Shown here one piece after another: positions 1 to 11,779 of a stretch of DNA of 64,000 bases. Made by a program: the position numbers and the translations under genes. Source of the DNA: Demequina activiva. GTDB taxonomy: Bacteria > Actinomycetota > Actinomycetes > Actinomycetales > Demequinaceae. The first letter of the stretch is position 1. Each line of letters opens with the position of its first letter. The notes beneath the pieces were generated by a model. The model was given only the letters and a program-made list of their open reading frames with translations. It made no database searches and was not told the origin of the DNA. The DNA is taken from positions 62,001 to 126,000 of the forward strand of contig NZ_BONR01000006.1 of assembly GCF_016862815.1 (NCBI RefSeq), given 5' to 3'.

Positions 1-1166
1 CCGTCCGAGGGCAGCGCGCGCGGGGAGTCGCGAACGAGGTCGACCTCGAGCTCGGGGTCGGGCGACGTCACGTTGATGGTGGGCGGTGCCGTGCGCGTCT
101 CGAGCGCCTTGATCGTGAACACCGACTCCAGTGCGCCCGCACCACCCAGGAGGTGGCCCGTCATCGACTTGGTGGCGCTCAGCAGCACGTTCTCGGCGTG
201 CGCGCCCAGCAGCCCGCGGATCGCGCGCGCCTCGATCATGTCGCCCACCGGGGTCGAGGTGGCGTGAGCGTTGACGTGCGAGACATCGGTCACGGTCAGG
301 CCAGCCATCTCGAGCGCCTGTGCCATGGCGCGAGTCTGGCCCTTGCCCTCCGGCTCGGGCGCGGCGATGTGGTGGCCGTCCGCCGTGCGGCCGAGTCCCA
401 CCAGGTGTGCGTACACGCGTGCACCCCGCGCCGCGGCGTGCTCGGCCGACTCGAGCACGACGATCCCCGCACCCTCTCCCAGCACGAAGCCATCGCGCTC
501 GGTGTCGTACGGACGCGACGCTCCAGCGGGGTCATCATTGCGCTTGGACAGTGCGGCCATGGCGGCGAATGAGGAGATCGGCAGCGGGTGGATGGCTGCC
601 TCGGTGCCGCCGCACACGACCACGTCCGCGCGGCCCTGCTGGATCATCTCGTAGCCCATGGCGATCGCCTCCGCGCCGGAGGCGCATGCGGAGACGGGCG
701 CGTGCGCACCGGCGCGAGCGGTGAGCTCGAGCGACACGTACGCGGCGGGGGAGTTGGGCATGAGCATCGGCACCGTCATGGGGAGGACGCGCCCGGCGCC
801 CTTCTCCTTCATGGTGTCCCACGCGCTCAGCAGCGTCCAGACCCCGCCGATGCCCGAGGAGACCACGGCGCCCAGGCGCTCGGGGTCCACCTCGGGCGAG
901 CCGGCGTCGGCCCATGCCTCGCGCGTGGCCACGATCGCCATCTGGGCGGACGGGTCCATGCGCTTGGTCTCGGGACGAGACAGCACCTCCGACGTGGGCA
1001 CCACCAGCTGACCGGCGAAGTTCACGGCCATGCCGTAGGTCTCCGCCCAGTCGTTGTCGAGCGTCCGCACGCCAGAGCGGCCGGCGAGTGCGGCCTCCCA
1101 GGTGCTGTCCACGTCCCCGCCGAGCGGGTTGGTGGTTCCGAGTCCGGTGACGACGACTGTGGTCAT
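1..1166 (-). CDS. fabF: 3-oxoacyl-[acyl-carrier-protein] synthase II (3' end beyond window)
   Basis: FabF condenses malonyl-ACP with acyl-ACP in the elongation cycle of type II fatty-acid synthesis. The first 388 residues are present; the family is usually about 410, so only the last 20-30 residues lie outside the window. The catalytic triad is visible: Cys161 in SACASGAEA, His301 in NAHATSTPVGD and His338 in KSMTGHLLGGAG. The ATG at 1166 is preceded by AGGAG with 6 nt spacing. It is the last visible gene of fabD-fabH-acpP-fabF, the usual actinobacterial order, 44 bp after acpP. Identification is secure. Confidence 0.96.
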   Translation of the reverse strand, partial: MTTVVVTGLGTTNPLGGDVDSTWEAALAGRSGVRTLDNDWAETYGMAVNFAGQLVVPTSEVLSRPETKRMDPSAQMAIVATREAWADAGSPEVDPERLGAVVSSGIGGVWTLLSAWDTMKEKGAGRVLPMTVPMLMPNSPAAYVSLELTARAGAHAPVSACASGAEAIAMGYEMIQQGRADVVVCGGTEAAIHPLPISSFAAMAALSKRNDDPAGASRPYDTERDGFVLGEGAGIVVLESAEHAAARGARVYAHLVGLGRTADGHHIAAPEPEGKGQTRAMAQALEMAGLTVTDVSHVNAHATSTPVGDMIEARAIRGLLGAHAENVLLSATKSMTGHLLGGAGALESVFTIKALETRTAPPTINVTSPDPELEVDLVRDSPRALPSD

Positions 1167-1209
1167 GTGATGCTCCTGATGGGGGTGGTGCGGAAACTGC
1201 GGGAAGGGG

Positions 1210-1455
1210 TCAGCCCTGTGCGCCGGCGATGTAGTCGACGGCGTCGCCCACGGTGGTCAGGTCCTTGACCTTCTCGTCGGGGATGCGCACGTCGAACTTC
1301 TCCTCGGCGAGGGTGACGATGGTCATCATCGACAGCGAGTCGATGTCGAGGTCGTCGGTGAACGACTTGTCGAGCTGGACCTCGGCGGTCTCGAGGCCGG
1401 TCTCCTCGGCGACGATCTCTGCAAGGCCGGCGAGGATCTCGTTCTTGTCTGCCAT
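1210..1455 (-). CDS. acpP: Acyl carrier protein
   Basis: This 81-residue acidic protein carries the growing acyl chain on a 4'-phosphopantetheine arm. The attachment site is Ser40 in DLDIDSLSM, the canonical DSL motif, and the length is typical. AAGGAG lies 6 nt before the ATG. It sits between fabH and fabF. The 77-bp gap upstream is the widest in the operon and contains a TANNNT box, so acpP may have its own extra promoter, as would suit an abundant protein. Confidence 0.97.
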   Translation of the reverse strand: MADKNEILAGLAEIVAEETGLETAEVQLDKSFTDDLDIDSLSMMTIVTLAEEKFDVRIPDEKVKDLTTVGDAVDYIAGAQG

Positions 1456-1511
1456 GTTTCTCTCCTTGTGGTGGTGATGCGGGGGCATCGGGTTCGTGGT
1501 TGACCTCTGGA

Positions 1512-1517
1512 ACTCTA
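1512..1517 (-). promoter_or_regulatory. Possible internal -10 box before acpP
   Basis: TAGAGT on the minus strand lies just past the fabH stop. It would start transcription near 1505 and give acpP a leader of about 50 nt with its AAGGAG site. There is no clear -35 element, so this is a weak call. Confidence 0.35.
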
Positions 1518-1532
1518 GTAGCGGCCAGCGTC

Positions 1533-2531
1533 CTAGGGCAGGACGACGACCTGCGCGGCGTAGACCAGGCCCGCGCCAAAGCCGATCTGCAGCGCGAGGT
1601 CGCCCGACGTCGCGTCGCCGTCGCGAAGCAGCCGCTCCGTGGCAAGCGGGATCGACGCGGCGGAGGTGTTGCCTGAGTCGACGATGTCCTTGCCCACGGC
1701 GACGTGCGAGGGCAGGCCGATCTGCTTGACCATCTGATCGATGATGCGCACGTTCGCCTGGTGCGGGATGAACGCCTTGATGTCGTCCGGGGTGATGCCT
1801 GCCGCCTCGATGGCCTGCAGCGCGACCGGCGCCATCTTGAAGGAGGCCCACTTGAAGACGCTGGGACCTTCCTGGTAGAGCGTGGGGAACGCGGTGTCGG
1901 CGTCGTCCCGGACCTCGAGCCACGACGCCGTCTGGCGGATGAGCTGAGCACCGGAGCCGTCCGAGCCCCAGACCGTGGGGCCGATCCCGGGGGTGTCGGA
2001 GCCGCTCACGACCACCGCTCCGGCGGCGTCGCCCAGCAGGTAGGAGATGGACCGGTCCGCAGGGTCGACGAAGTCGCTCATCTTCTCCGCGCCCACCACC
2101 AGCACGTTCCGCGCCGAGCCGGACCGCACCAGCGCATCGGCCTGACCGATGCCGTAGCAGTAGCCGGCGCAGGCGGCGGAGATGTCGAACGCGGCTCCGG
2201 TCGAGCCGAGTCGATCCGCGAGCACCGGCGCGCCGCCGGGCGTCATGTGCGGATAGGTGATGGTGGACAGGATCACCGCGTCGATGTCGCCGCCCTCCAG
2301 GCCGGCAGCCTCGAGTGCCTCCCGGGAGGCGCGCTCGGACAGGTCGATCACCGACGTGTCCGCGTTGGCACGCACGCGAGTCGCGATGCCGGTCATCTTG
2401 CGAATCCACTCGTCTGAGGAGTTGATGGGCTCGATGATGTCCTCGTTGGGGACGGCATTCTCGCCGCGAGCGACGCCCAGTCCGGCGATGCGCGAGAACT
2501 CGGGGCCCCGGCGGATGTTCATGGTCGTCAC
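1533..2531 (-). CDS. fabH: 3-oxoacyl-ACP synthase III
   Basis: FabH starts fatty-acid synthesis by condensing acyl-CoA with malonyl-ACP; in actinobacteria it usually accepts branched primers. The thiolase-fold triad is Cys121 (SAACAGYCYG), His257 (FIPHQANVRI) and Asn288 (DSGNTSAAS). I chose the GTG at 2531, which overlaps the fabD stop as GTGA and has GGAG 8 nt upstream; this gives 332 aa. An in-frame ATG at 2522 (329 aa) is possible but its spacing to GGAG is poor. The overlap points to translational coupling with fabD. Confidence 0.96.
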   Translation of the reverse strand: MTTMNIRRGPEFSRIAGLGVARGENAVPNEDIIEPINSSDEWIRKMTGIATRVRANADTSVIDLSERASREALEAAGLEGGDIDAVILSTITYPHMTPGGAPVLADRLGSTGAAFDISAACAGYCYGIGQADALVRSGSARNVLVVGAEKMSDFVDPADRSISYLLGDAAGAVVVSGSDTPGIGPTVWGSDGSGAQLIRQTASWLEVRDDADTAFPTLYQEGPSVFKWASFKMAPVALQAIEAAGITPDDIKAFIPHQANVRIIDQMVKQIGLPSHVAVGKDIVDSGNTSAASIPLATERLLRDGDATSGDLALQIGFGAGLVYAAQVVVLP

Positions 2532-3442
2532 GCGTGCTGCTCCAGGAGCTCTCGGGCTGCGGGGATGTCGTCTGGCGAGGTCAGCGCCACCGCAGGCACG
2601 CCCTTGAGGGAGCGCTTCGCGAGGCCGGTGAGAACGCCGCCGGGGGCCACCTCGATGATGCCGGTGACGCCCAGATCGAGCATACGCGCCTGGCAGAGGT
2701 CCCAGCGGACCGGGTTGGCGACCTGGCGGACGATGCGCGCGAGCGCATCCGGCCCGTCCGCCACCTCGGCTCCGTCCGCGTTCGACAGGAGCGCCGTGGC
2801 CGGAGCGACGGGGGCGACGGAATGTGCGGCCTCGGCGAGGGCCGCCACGGCCGGCTCCATGTACGAGGTGTGGAACGCCCCAGCCACCTGCAGCTCGATC
2901 ACCCGCGTGCGCGCCGGCGGCTCGGCGGCGAGGGCCTCGATGCCGGCCTTCGAGCCCGCGGCGACGATCTGACCGCCGCCGTTCATGTTCGCTGGCGTCA
3001 GCCCCAGCTGCTCGAGCCGGTCGAGCACGTCCTGCTCGACGCCGCCGAGCACGGCGGCCATCGAGGTGGGCTCGGCGGCGGCCGCGGCTGCGGCCATCGC
3101 CTGCGCGCGCACAGTGACCAGGCGCATCGCCTCGGCTTCGCTCACGACTCCGGCGAGCGCGGCCGCACCCAGCTCGCCCACGCTGTGGCCGGCGACGAGG
3201 CCCGGGATCGCGCCGTCCAGCACCGCGCGGGCCGTCGCGAGACCGGCAGCGACCAGCAGCGGCTGGGCCACGGCGGTGTCGCGAATGGTGTCCGCGTCGG
3301 AGACCGTGCCGTGCGCGACGACGTCCGTGTCTGTGGCTTCCGACAACTCGCGCAGGTGTGCAGCGACATCGGCGTGCGCGAGCCATGGCTCCAGCATTCC
3401 GGGCTTCTGGGCTCCCTGGCCGGGGAAGAGTACGGCGATCAT
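2528..3442 (-). CDS. fabD: Malonyl-CoA:ACP transacylase
   Basis: FabD moves malonyl from CoA to ACP, making the extender for FabF and FabH. The 304-residue protein begins MIAVLFPGQGAQ, the typical family N-terminus. It has the nucleophile Ser87 in GHSVGE, Arg112, and His191 in GAFHTSYMEP. The ATG at 3442 is chosen because it begins that conserved N-terminus; GGAG lies about 11 nt upstream, and a longer frame would only add unconserved residues. It is the first gene of the fab operon, 77 bp after the regulator gene, with its own -10 box at 3517-3522. Confidence 0.96.
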   Translation of the reverse strand: MIAVLFPGQGAQKPGMLEPWLAHADVAAHLRELSEATDTDVVAHGTVSDADTIRDTAVAQPLLVAAGLATARAVLDGAIPGLVAGHSVGELGAAALAGVVSEAEAMRLVTVRAQAMAAAAAAAEPTSMAAVLGGVEQDVLDRLEQLGLTPANMNGGGQIVAAGSKAGIEALAAEPPARTRVIELQVAGAFHTSYMEPAVAALAEAAHSVAPVAPATALLSNADGAEVADGPDALARIVRQVANPVRWDLCQARMLDLGVTGIIEVAPGGVLTGLAKRSLKGVPAVALTSPDDIPAARELLEQHA

Positions 3443-3492
3443 GCGTCTAGCATCTCCCATCTCGAGGATGCGCGCCGGGACGTGTGTCACCG

Positions 3493-3509
3493 ATTCGTGC
3501 GCGTCGAAT
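3493..3509. promoter_or_regulatory. Operator-like inverted repeat at the fabD start region
   Basis: ATTCG and CGAAT are separated by 7 nt and lie just downstream of the transcription start predicted from the TAGACT box at 3517-3522. That position would suit control of the fab operon, possibly by the neighbouring PucR-type regulator. The arms are only 5 bp, so this is a hypothesis. Confidence 0.35.
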
Positions 3510-3516
3510 TGTGGAC

Positions 3517-3522
3517 AGTCTA
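3517..3522 (-). promoter_or_regulatory. -10 box of the fabD operon
   Basis: TAGACT on the minus strand overlaps the stop codon of the regulator gene. It predicts a start near 3510 and a fabD leader of about 70 nt. No good -35 element is visible. Confidence 0.5.
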
Positions 3523-4689
3523 CAAAGGCGTGTGGCTCGAGTCGCGCAGGCGACCGAGAGCGAAGGCAGTCTCAAGCACGTGTGCATCGCGGGTGGACAG
3601 CACGTCCCATCCCGTCAGCTGCGCCACCTTCTTGAGGCGGTAGCGGACCGTGTTGGCGTGGACGAACATGGTGCGCGCGGCGAGCTCGAGCGAGCGCCCG
3701 CAGTCGAGATAGGTGGCGATGGTGTCGCCGAGCGCGCCGCCCGCGCGCTGGATGGGGTCGTAGGCGATCGAGATGAGCCGCTCACGCGCGGTGGCGTCGC
3801 CGACGAGGACGCGCTCGGGCAGCAGATCGTCGGCAGCGGCGGGGCGCGGGGTGAGCGACCACGCAGGTGCGGCGACCACCCCGGACAGCGCCGCTCGCGT
3901 GGATCGCGCGACCTCGACCAGCGTGATCGCGGCCGGTCCGATCACGACGGGCCCCGGGCCGAACGACGTGAGCAGCTGTGTCGAGAGCGACTCGTGGCCG
4001 TCGTCCGCCCGCGCGATCACGATGAGATCCTCGCCGTGGATTCCCACCAGCGCGCCAGGGGCGGCTCGGCGGATGGTGCGTCGCAGCTCCGCGGACTGCA
4101 CCTCTCCCAGGGTGCCGTCGGTGAGGCCGACCATCACGAGCGTGGGGCCGGGCTTCCAGCCGAGCGCGGCGGCACGGGAGGGGAGGTCGTCGTCCACCTC
4201 CCCTCGCACGAGCGCGTCGACCACCAGCGCCTCGAGACGCGCGTCCCAGGCGCCGCGGGTCTCGGCCGCACGCGCGTAGACCTCGGCTGCGGAGAACGCG
4301 ATCTCGCGCGAGTAGACCAGGATCGCCTCCCGCACCTCGCGCTCCGAGCCAGGTGACGCGAACTCCCCGGCGTGCTCCTCGACCACCCTCACGACCGTGC
4401 GCACGATCGACAGGGTGTGCTGCAGCGACACGGACCTCGTGAGCTCCGGGGGAGCCGCGGCGAACACCTCGGTGGCGCTGCGCTGGCTGTGCTGCGGGTC
4501 CGCGTACCAGGACACGAACGAGTCGATCCCGGCCTGCGCGACCGTGCCCACCCACGAGCGCTCCTGTGCGGGCAGCTCCCGGAACCACAGGTACTCGGTG
4601 TCGAGACTCTTGAGTGCCGCCGTGGAGAGCCGGCCCGTCGCGGAGCGGAGCCGTCGCAGCGTCTCGGACCGCGCCTGAGTCATCGCCAT
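3520..4689 (-). CDS. fasR: PucR-family transcriptional regulator of fatty-acid synthesis (FasR-like)
   Basis: This 389-residue regulator has a central domain of the CdaR/PucR type and a C-terminal helix-turn-helix at about residues 325-385 (conserved stretch around MFVHANTVRYRLKK). In Streptomyces the PucR-type FasR is encoded just upstream of fabD and activates the fab operon; the same position here supports the same role. The start is ATG 4689: TATGCT at 4697-4702 ends 7 nt before it, the leaderless arrangement seen across this window. An ATG two codons later is also possible. The family is clear from the HTH; the regulatory role comes from gene order and known biology. Confidence 0.88.
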   Translation of the reverse strand: MAMTQARSETLRRLRSATGRLSTAALKSLDTEYLWFRELPAQERSWVGTVAQAGIDSFVSWYADPQHSQRSATEVFAAAPPELTRSVSLQHTLSIVRTVVRVVEEHAGEFASPGSEREVREAILVYSREIAFSAAEVYARAAETRGAWDARLEALVVDALVRGEVDDDLPSRAAALGWKPGPTLVMVGLTDGTLGEVQSAELRRTIRRAAPGALVGIHGEDLIVIARADDGHESLSTQLLTSFGPGPVVIGPAAITLVEVARSTRAALSGVVAAPAWSLTPRPAAADDLLPERVLVGDATARERLISIAYDPIQRAGGALGDTIATYLDCGRSLELAARTMFVHANTVRYRLKKVAQLTGWDVLSTRDAHVLETAFALGRLRDSSHTPL

Positions 4690-4696
4690 GGGGCAC

Positions 4697-4702
4697 AGCA
4701 TA
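4697..4702 (-). promoter_or_regulatory. Leaderless -10 box of fasR
   Basis: TATGCT on the minus strand ends 7 nt before the ATG at 4689, so transcription should begin at or next to the start codon. No Shine-Dalgarno sequence is present. Confidence 0.6.
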
Positions 4703-4842
4703 GGGACTCTTGTAGGCGATCGACAACGACGCGCCACGATCGACCGCAGGAACCCCGATTCGGAGCGCATCTGCTTGTTCGCTCCATCCAAACGCGCTGC
4801 CGTGCGCGGGGCGTTTGTCCTGCTAGCGCACGGGGTGTCGTA

Positions 4843-4848
4843 TAGCGT
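4843..4848 (+). promoter_or_regulatory. -10 box upstream of the 4875 membrane-protein gene
   Basis: TAGCGT, within TATAGCGT, should start transcription near 4855. The leader of about 20 nt would include the AAGGGAG ribosome site at 4861-4867. The rest of the 4703-4874 gap shows no gene. Confidence 0.45.
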
Positions 4849-4874
4849 GAGAGCACACGGAAGGGAGCATCACG

Positions 4875-6074
<1,200 letters not shown>

Positions 6075-6090
6075 CGTCATCCCTCCCGCG

Positions 6091-6134
6091 ACGACGAGGG
6101 CCCCGCACCGGTGATGGTGCGGGGCCCTCGTCGT
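6091..6134. terminator. Bidirectional terminator, perfect 19-bp hairpin
   Basis: The arms 6091-6109 and 6116-6134 are perfectly complementary around a GGTGAT loop. The hairpin lies between two convergent genes and can serve both. There is no long U-tract, as is common in actinobacteria. Confidence 0.85.
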
Positions 6135-6148
6135 GAGCAGTGTCAGGC

Positions 6149-8860
<2,712 letters not shown>

Positions 8861-9093
8861 CGGTGACCTTCCTCTTGGGCGCAGGGGTGGTGCGCCGAAC
8901 GCATAGGGGTGGAGGCGGATGTGCCGCCGCTCCCGCCATTCTTGCCATATCTGGCTCGATTGTCACGCCAGCCCCTGTGACGCAGTCCACGGGCGCCGAG
9001 GAGCGCTGCCGTTGCCACGCATCGCCGGCGGCATCTACTGTGAGTCCTGGGCGCGCACCTGCGCGCATCGCCAACGAAGGGAGCGTCGCCACC
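8861..9093. other. Divergent intergenic region aceE / DUF3052
   Basis: These 233 bp hold no convincing gene. TACTGT at 9036-9041 is a plausible -10 for the DUF3052 gene, with a start near 9048. GTCAC and GTGAC form a short inverted repeat 10 bp apart near 8967-8986 that could bind a regulator. I could not place an aceE promoter with confidence. Confidence 0.4.
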
Positions 9094-9522
9094 GTGGCGT
9101 CACAGGACGGTGCCAGCACCGTGGATGCAGGGATCATCGACCGGTTCGGATTCGAGCGCGGCATGGTCATCCAGGAGTTCGGGTATGACGACGATGCTGA
9201 TGAGTCGCTCCGCGCCGCGATCGAGGATCTCACCGGAGAGGACCTCGTCGACGAGGACTTCGGCGATGTCACCGACGCGGTGCTGGTGTGGTTCCGCGAC
9301 GGCGACGACGACCTCGCCGATCTGCTCATGGACGTGCAGTCGCTGCTCGACGACGGCGGCGGTGTGTGGCTGTTGACCCCCAAGGCGGGAACCACGGGCC
9401 ACGTGCTCCCTGGGGACGTCCAGGAGGCCTCGTCGCTCGCAGGGCTGCACGCGACGTCGACATTCGTCGTGGGCGAGGGGTGGTCGTGCACCCAGCTCGC
9501 CGAGAAGGGGCGCAGCAAGTGA
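9094..9522 (+). CDS. DUF3052 family protein
   Basis: This 142-residue acidic cytoplasmic protein belongs to the actinobacterial DUF3052 family, often found beside aceE. It has the conserved FGFERGMVIQEFGYDDD and LLTPKAGTTGHVLPGDVQE stretches. Its biochemical function is not established. The GTG at 9094 is preceded by AAGGGAG at 9077-9083, about 10 nt away. Its stop overlaps the next start as GTGA, so it is co-translated with the peroxiredoxin. Confidence 0.88.
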   Translation: MASQDGASTVDAGIIDRFGFERGMVIQEFGYDDDADESLRAAIEDLTGEDLVDEDFGDVTDAVLVWFRDGDDDLADLLMDVQSLLDDGGGVWLLTPKAGTTGHVLPGDVQEASSLAGLHATSTFVVGEGWSCTQLAEKGRSK

Positions 9523-9995
9523 GCGACGGACTCGTCGGCCATCCCGCCCCGGATCTCACGCTCACGGACCAGCACGGTCGCCACGTCACGCTCAGCGACT
9601 ACCGCGGTGCCGCGGTGCTGCTGGTGTTCGTGCCCTTCGCGTTCTCGGACACCTGCACCAACGAGCTGATCGACCTGCGGGACGCATCGGACCTCACGGA
9701 GGACCGCGCGCTCGAGGTGATCGTGGTGTCCTGCGACTCGATCTACACGCTCAAGGCGTGGGCGGACGCGCACGGCTACACCGGCGAGCTCCTCAGCGAC
9801 TTCTGGCCACACGGCGAGGCGGCAAGCGCCTACGGCGTGTTCAATCCGCAGAAGGGCCTCGCCACGCGCGGCACCTTCCTGATCGATGCGGACGGCTCGG
9901 TCGCGTGGTCCGTGATCAACCCCACGGGTCAGGCCAGAGAGATCGACGCCTATCGCGAGGCCATCGCTCAGCTGGGTCGACCTGCGGCGCGCTGA
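9519..9995 (+). CDS. AhpE-like 1-Cys peroxiredoxin
   Basis: This 158-residue thioredoxin-fold peroxidase reduces peroxides. The peroxidatic Cys46 lies in PFAFSDTCTNE, matching the PxxFT/SxxC motif of the AhpE group. A second Cys (72) follows at the end of the next strand. The GTG start overlaps the DUF3052 stop by 4 nt, with GAAGGGG upstream. Its place beside aceE suggests protection of central metabolism; that link is inference. Confidence 0.92.
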   Translation: MSDGLVGHPAPDLTLTDQHGRHVTLSDYRGAAVLLVFVPFAFSDTCTNELIDLRDASDLTEDRALEVIVVSCDSIYTLKAWADAHGYTGELLSDFWPHGEAASAYGVFNPQKGLATRGTFLIDADGSVAWSVINPTGQAREIDAYREAIAQLGRPAAR

Positions 9996-10031
9996 CTCGA
10001 CCCGTCGAGCCGATGCGCAAGAATGGGGCGC

Positions 10032-10105
10032 GGGCCCTTAGCTCAGCTGGTTAGAGCACTGCGTTTACACCGCAGGTGTCGTCGGTTCGAGTCCGGCAGG
10101 GCCCA
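10032..10105 (+). tRNA. tRNA-Val (anticodon TAC)
   Basis: The full cloverleaf is readable: acceptor GGGCCCT (10032-10038) pairs with AGGGCCC (10098-10104). The anticodon stem is CTGCG/CGCAG around loop TTTACAC, with anticodon TAC at 10066-10068. The T-loop TTCGAGT has its stem. The discriminator is A10105 and no CCA is encoded. It reads GUA valine codons. Confidence 0.97.
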
Positions 10106-10135
10106 CGCGACAGCCGGACGAGGGGAGCCTTCACC

Positions 10136-10897
10136 GTGGCCGAGCCCATGGGCGCCAGATATGACGCCTACGCGAAGCGCACTGACACCTGGATGGCCGT
10201 GCTCGCCATGGTGTTCCTCGTGGTGTGGTCTGCGCGCATCATCTTCTTCGAGTCGATCCCCGGAGCCCTGAACGGCACGCTGCTCGCGGTGCAGGGATGG
10301 ATCTGGCTGGTCTTCCTGGTCGACATCGTCGTGCGCACCGTGATCTCGGAGAAGTCCTGGAAGTTCCTGTGGACCCATCCCCTCGACGTGATCGCGGTGC
10401 TGATCCCGGCCGCCCGCCCGTTGAAGGTCCTCACCGCCTTCACGCAGGGAGCGGCCTTCGCCTCCGCCAAGGGTCGCATGCGGACCATGCAGGCGGTGGT
10501 GATCTCGGTGGTGCTGCTGCTGTGGATCGGCTCCGTCGCGGTGCTCTCGGCAGAGGGCGAGGTCGAGGACTCGGCCATCGACAACTTCGGCGATGCGCTG
10601 TGGTGGGCGATCGTCACCGTGACCACGGTGGGCTATGGCGACTTCTCGCCGGTGAGCATCACCGGCCGCATCGTCGCCGTCATCATGATGCTGCTCGGCA
10701 TCGCGCTCATCGGCGTCGTGACGGCCTCGGTGGCCGCGTGGTTCGTCTCGGTCACGTCCGGCGAGGGCGACCGCGAGGAGGAGCAGCGCGAGGTCGACCG
10801 CCACTCCGAGCTCCAGGAGCGCATCGACCGCCTGGAGGCGAAGATCGACCGGCTGGTCGAGTCCGCATCCGACGAGCGCCGTTCCGACTCCTCCTAG
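10136..10897 (+). CDS. Voltage-gated-type potassium channel
   Basis: This 253-residue protein has the Kv-like plan: membrane segments S1-S4 in the first 130 residues, S5, a pore loop with the selectivity filter TVGYGD near residues 163-168, then S6. The cytoplasmic end is a short coiled coil (SELQERIDRLEAKIDRL). It should conduct potassium across the plasma membrane. The putative S4 has few basic residues, so voltage sensing may be weak. The start is GTG 10136 with GGGGAG at 10122-10127, shortly after the tRNA gene. Confidence 0.92.
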   Translation: MAEPMGARYDAYAKRTDTWMAVLAMVFLVVWSARIIFFESIPGALNGTLLAVQGWIWLVFLVDIVVRTVISEKSWKFLWTHPLDVIAVLIPAARPLKVLTAFTQGAAFASAKGRMRTMQAVVISVVLLLWIGSVAVLSAEGEVEDSAIDNFGDALWWAIVTVTTVGYGDFSPVSITGRIVAVIMMLLGIALIGVVTASVAAWFVSVTSGEGDREEEQREVDRHSELQERIDRLEAKIDRLVESASDERRSDSS

Positions 10898-10925
10898 CGA
10901 GTCGGCGGCGGTCCGCTGAGGCCGG

Positions 10926-10931
10926 TACCGT
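10926..10931 (+). promoter_or_regulatory. Leaderless -10 box of the Nif3-family gene
   Basis: TACCGT ends exactly 6 nt before the ATG at 10938, and no ribosome-binding site is present, so the mRNA should begin at the start codon. Confidence 0.65.
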
Positions 10932-10937
10932 GGCCCC

Positions 10938-11756
10938 ATGGCCACGGTCGCTGACATCGCCGGGATCCTCGAATCTCGCTTCCGTCCCGAGCTCGCAGAG
11001 CCGTGGGACGTCAATGGTCTCGCAGTCGGAGACCCCCAGGCCGCGGTCACTCGCGTGCTGTTCGCCGTCGACCCCACGCTCGCCGTGGTGGAGGAGGCGC
11101 TCGACCAGGGCGCGGACCTCATCGTCACCCACCATCCGCTGCTGCTGCGTGGCGTCACGTCCGTGTCGGCCTCGACGCCCAAGGGCGCGGTGGTGCACCG
11201 CCTCATCCAGGCCGGCGTGAGCCTGTACAACGCGCACACCAACGCCGATGCGGCGGCCGGGGGAGTATGCGATGCGCTCGCCGCCGCGATCGGCGTCGTC
11301 GACGCCGTCCCCCTGCTCCCCGCCGCGGACAGTGCCTCCGAGGGCACCGGACGGGTGGGCATGCTCGCGGGCCCGCTGACTCTCGAGGAGTTCGCCCGAG
11401 CCGTCGCGTCCGTGCTGCCTGCGACCGAGCACGGCGTGCGCGTGGCGGGGGACCTCGACGCGCTCGTGACCACGGTCGCCGTGGTCGGCGGCGCCGGAGA
11501 CGGCTTCTTCGACGCGGTGCGCCGCAGCGGCGCCGATGCCTACGTCACCGCGGACCTGCGTCACCACCCGGCGTCGGAGGCGCGCGAGTACGCCGAGCTC
11601 CACGACGGCCGGCCGTATCTCGTGGATGTCTCGCACTATGCGTCCGAGTGGGCGTGGCTCGCTGACGCCGCGGAGCATGTCGCGGACGCCGCCGCCGTGG
11701 ACACGATCGTGTCCACTCTCTCGACCGACCCCTGGACCGCGCGCTTCAGCGCCTGA
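10938..11756 (+). CDS. Nif3-like dinuclear metal-centre protein
   Basis: This 272-residue protein belongs to the Nif3/YbgI/DUF34 family, which forms toroidal hexamers with a two-metal site; the physiological substrate is still debated. The metal-binding THHP motif is at residues 64-67, and a second histidine cluster appears as DLRHHPASEA and VSHYASE near the C-terminus. The start is set by the leaderless -10 box. It heads a four-gene run (Nif3, zinc ribbon, histidine phosphatase, membrane protein) with gaps or overlaps under 25 bp. The Nif3/zinc-ribbon pairing is common in actinobacteria. Confidence 0.92.
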   Translation: MATVADIAGILESRFRPELAEPWDVNGLAVGDPQAAVTRVLFAVDPTLAVVEEALDQGADLIVTHHPLLLRGVTSVSASTPKGAVVHRLIQAGVSLYNAHTNADAAAGGVCDALAAAIGVVDAVPLLPAADSASEGTGRVGMLAGPLTLEEFARAVASVLPATEHGVRVAGDLDALVTTVAVVGGAGDGFFDAVRRSGADAYVTADLRHHPASEAREYAELHDGRPYLVDVSHYASEWAWLADAAEHVADAAAVDTIVSTLSTDPWTARFSA

Positions 11757-11779
11757 CACCCCTTTCACGGAGGACCCCT

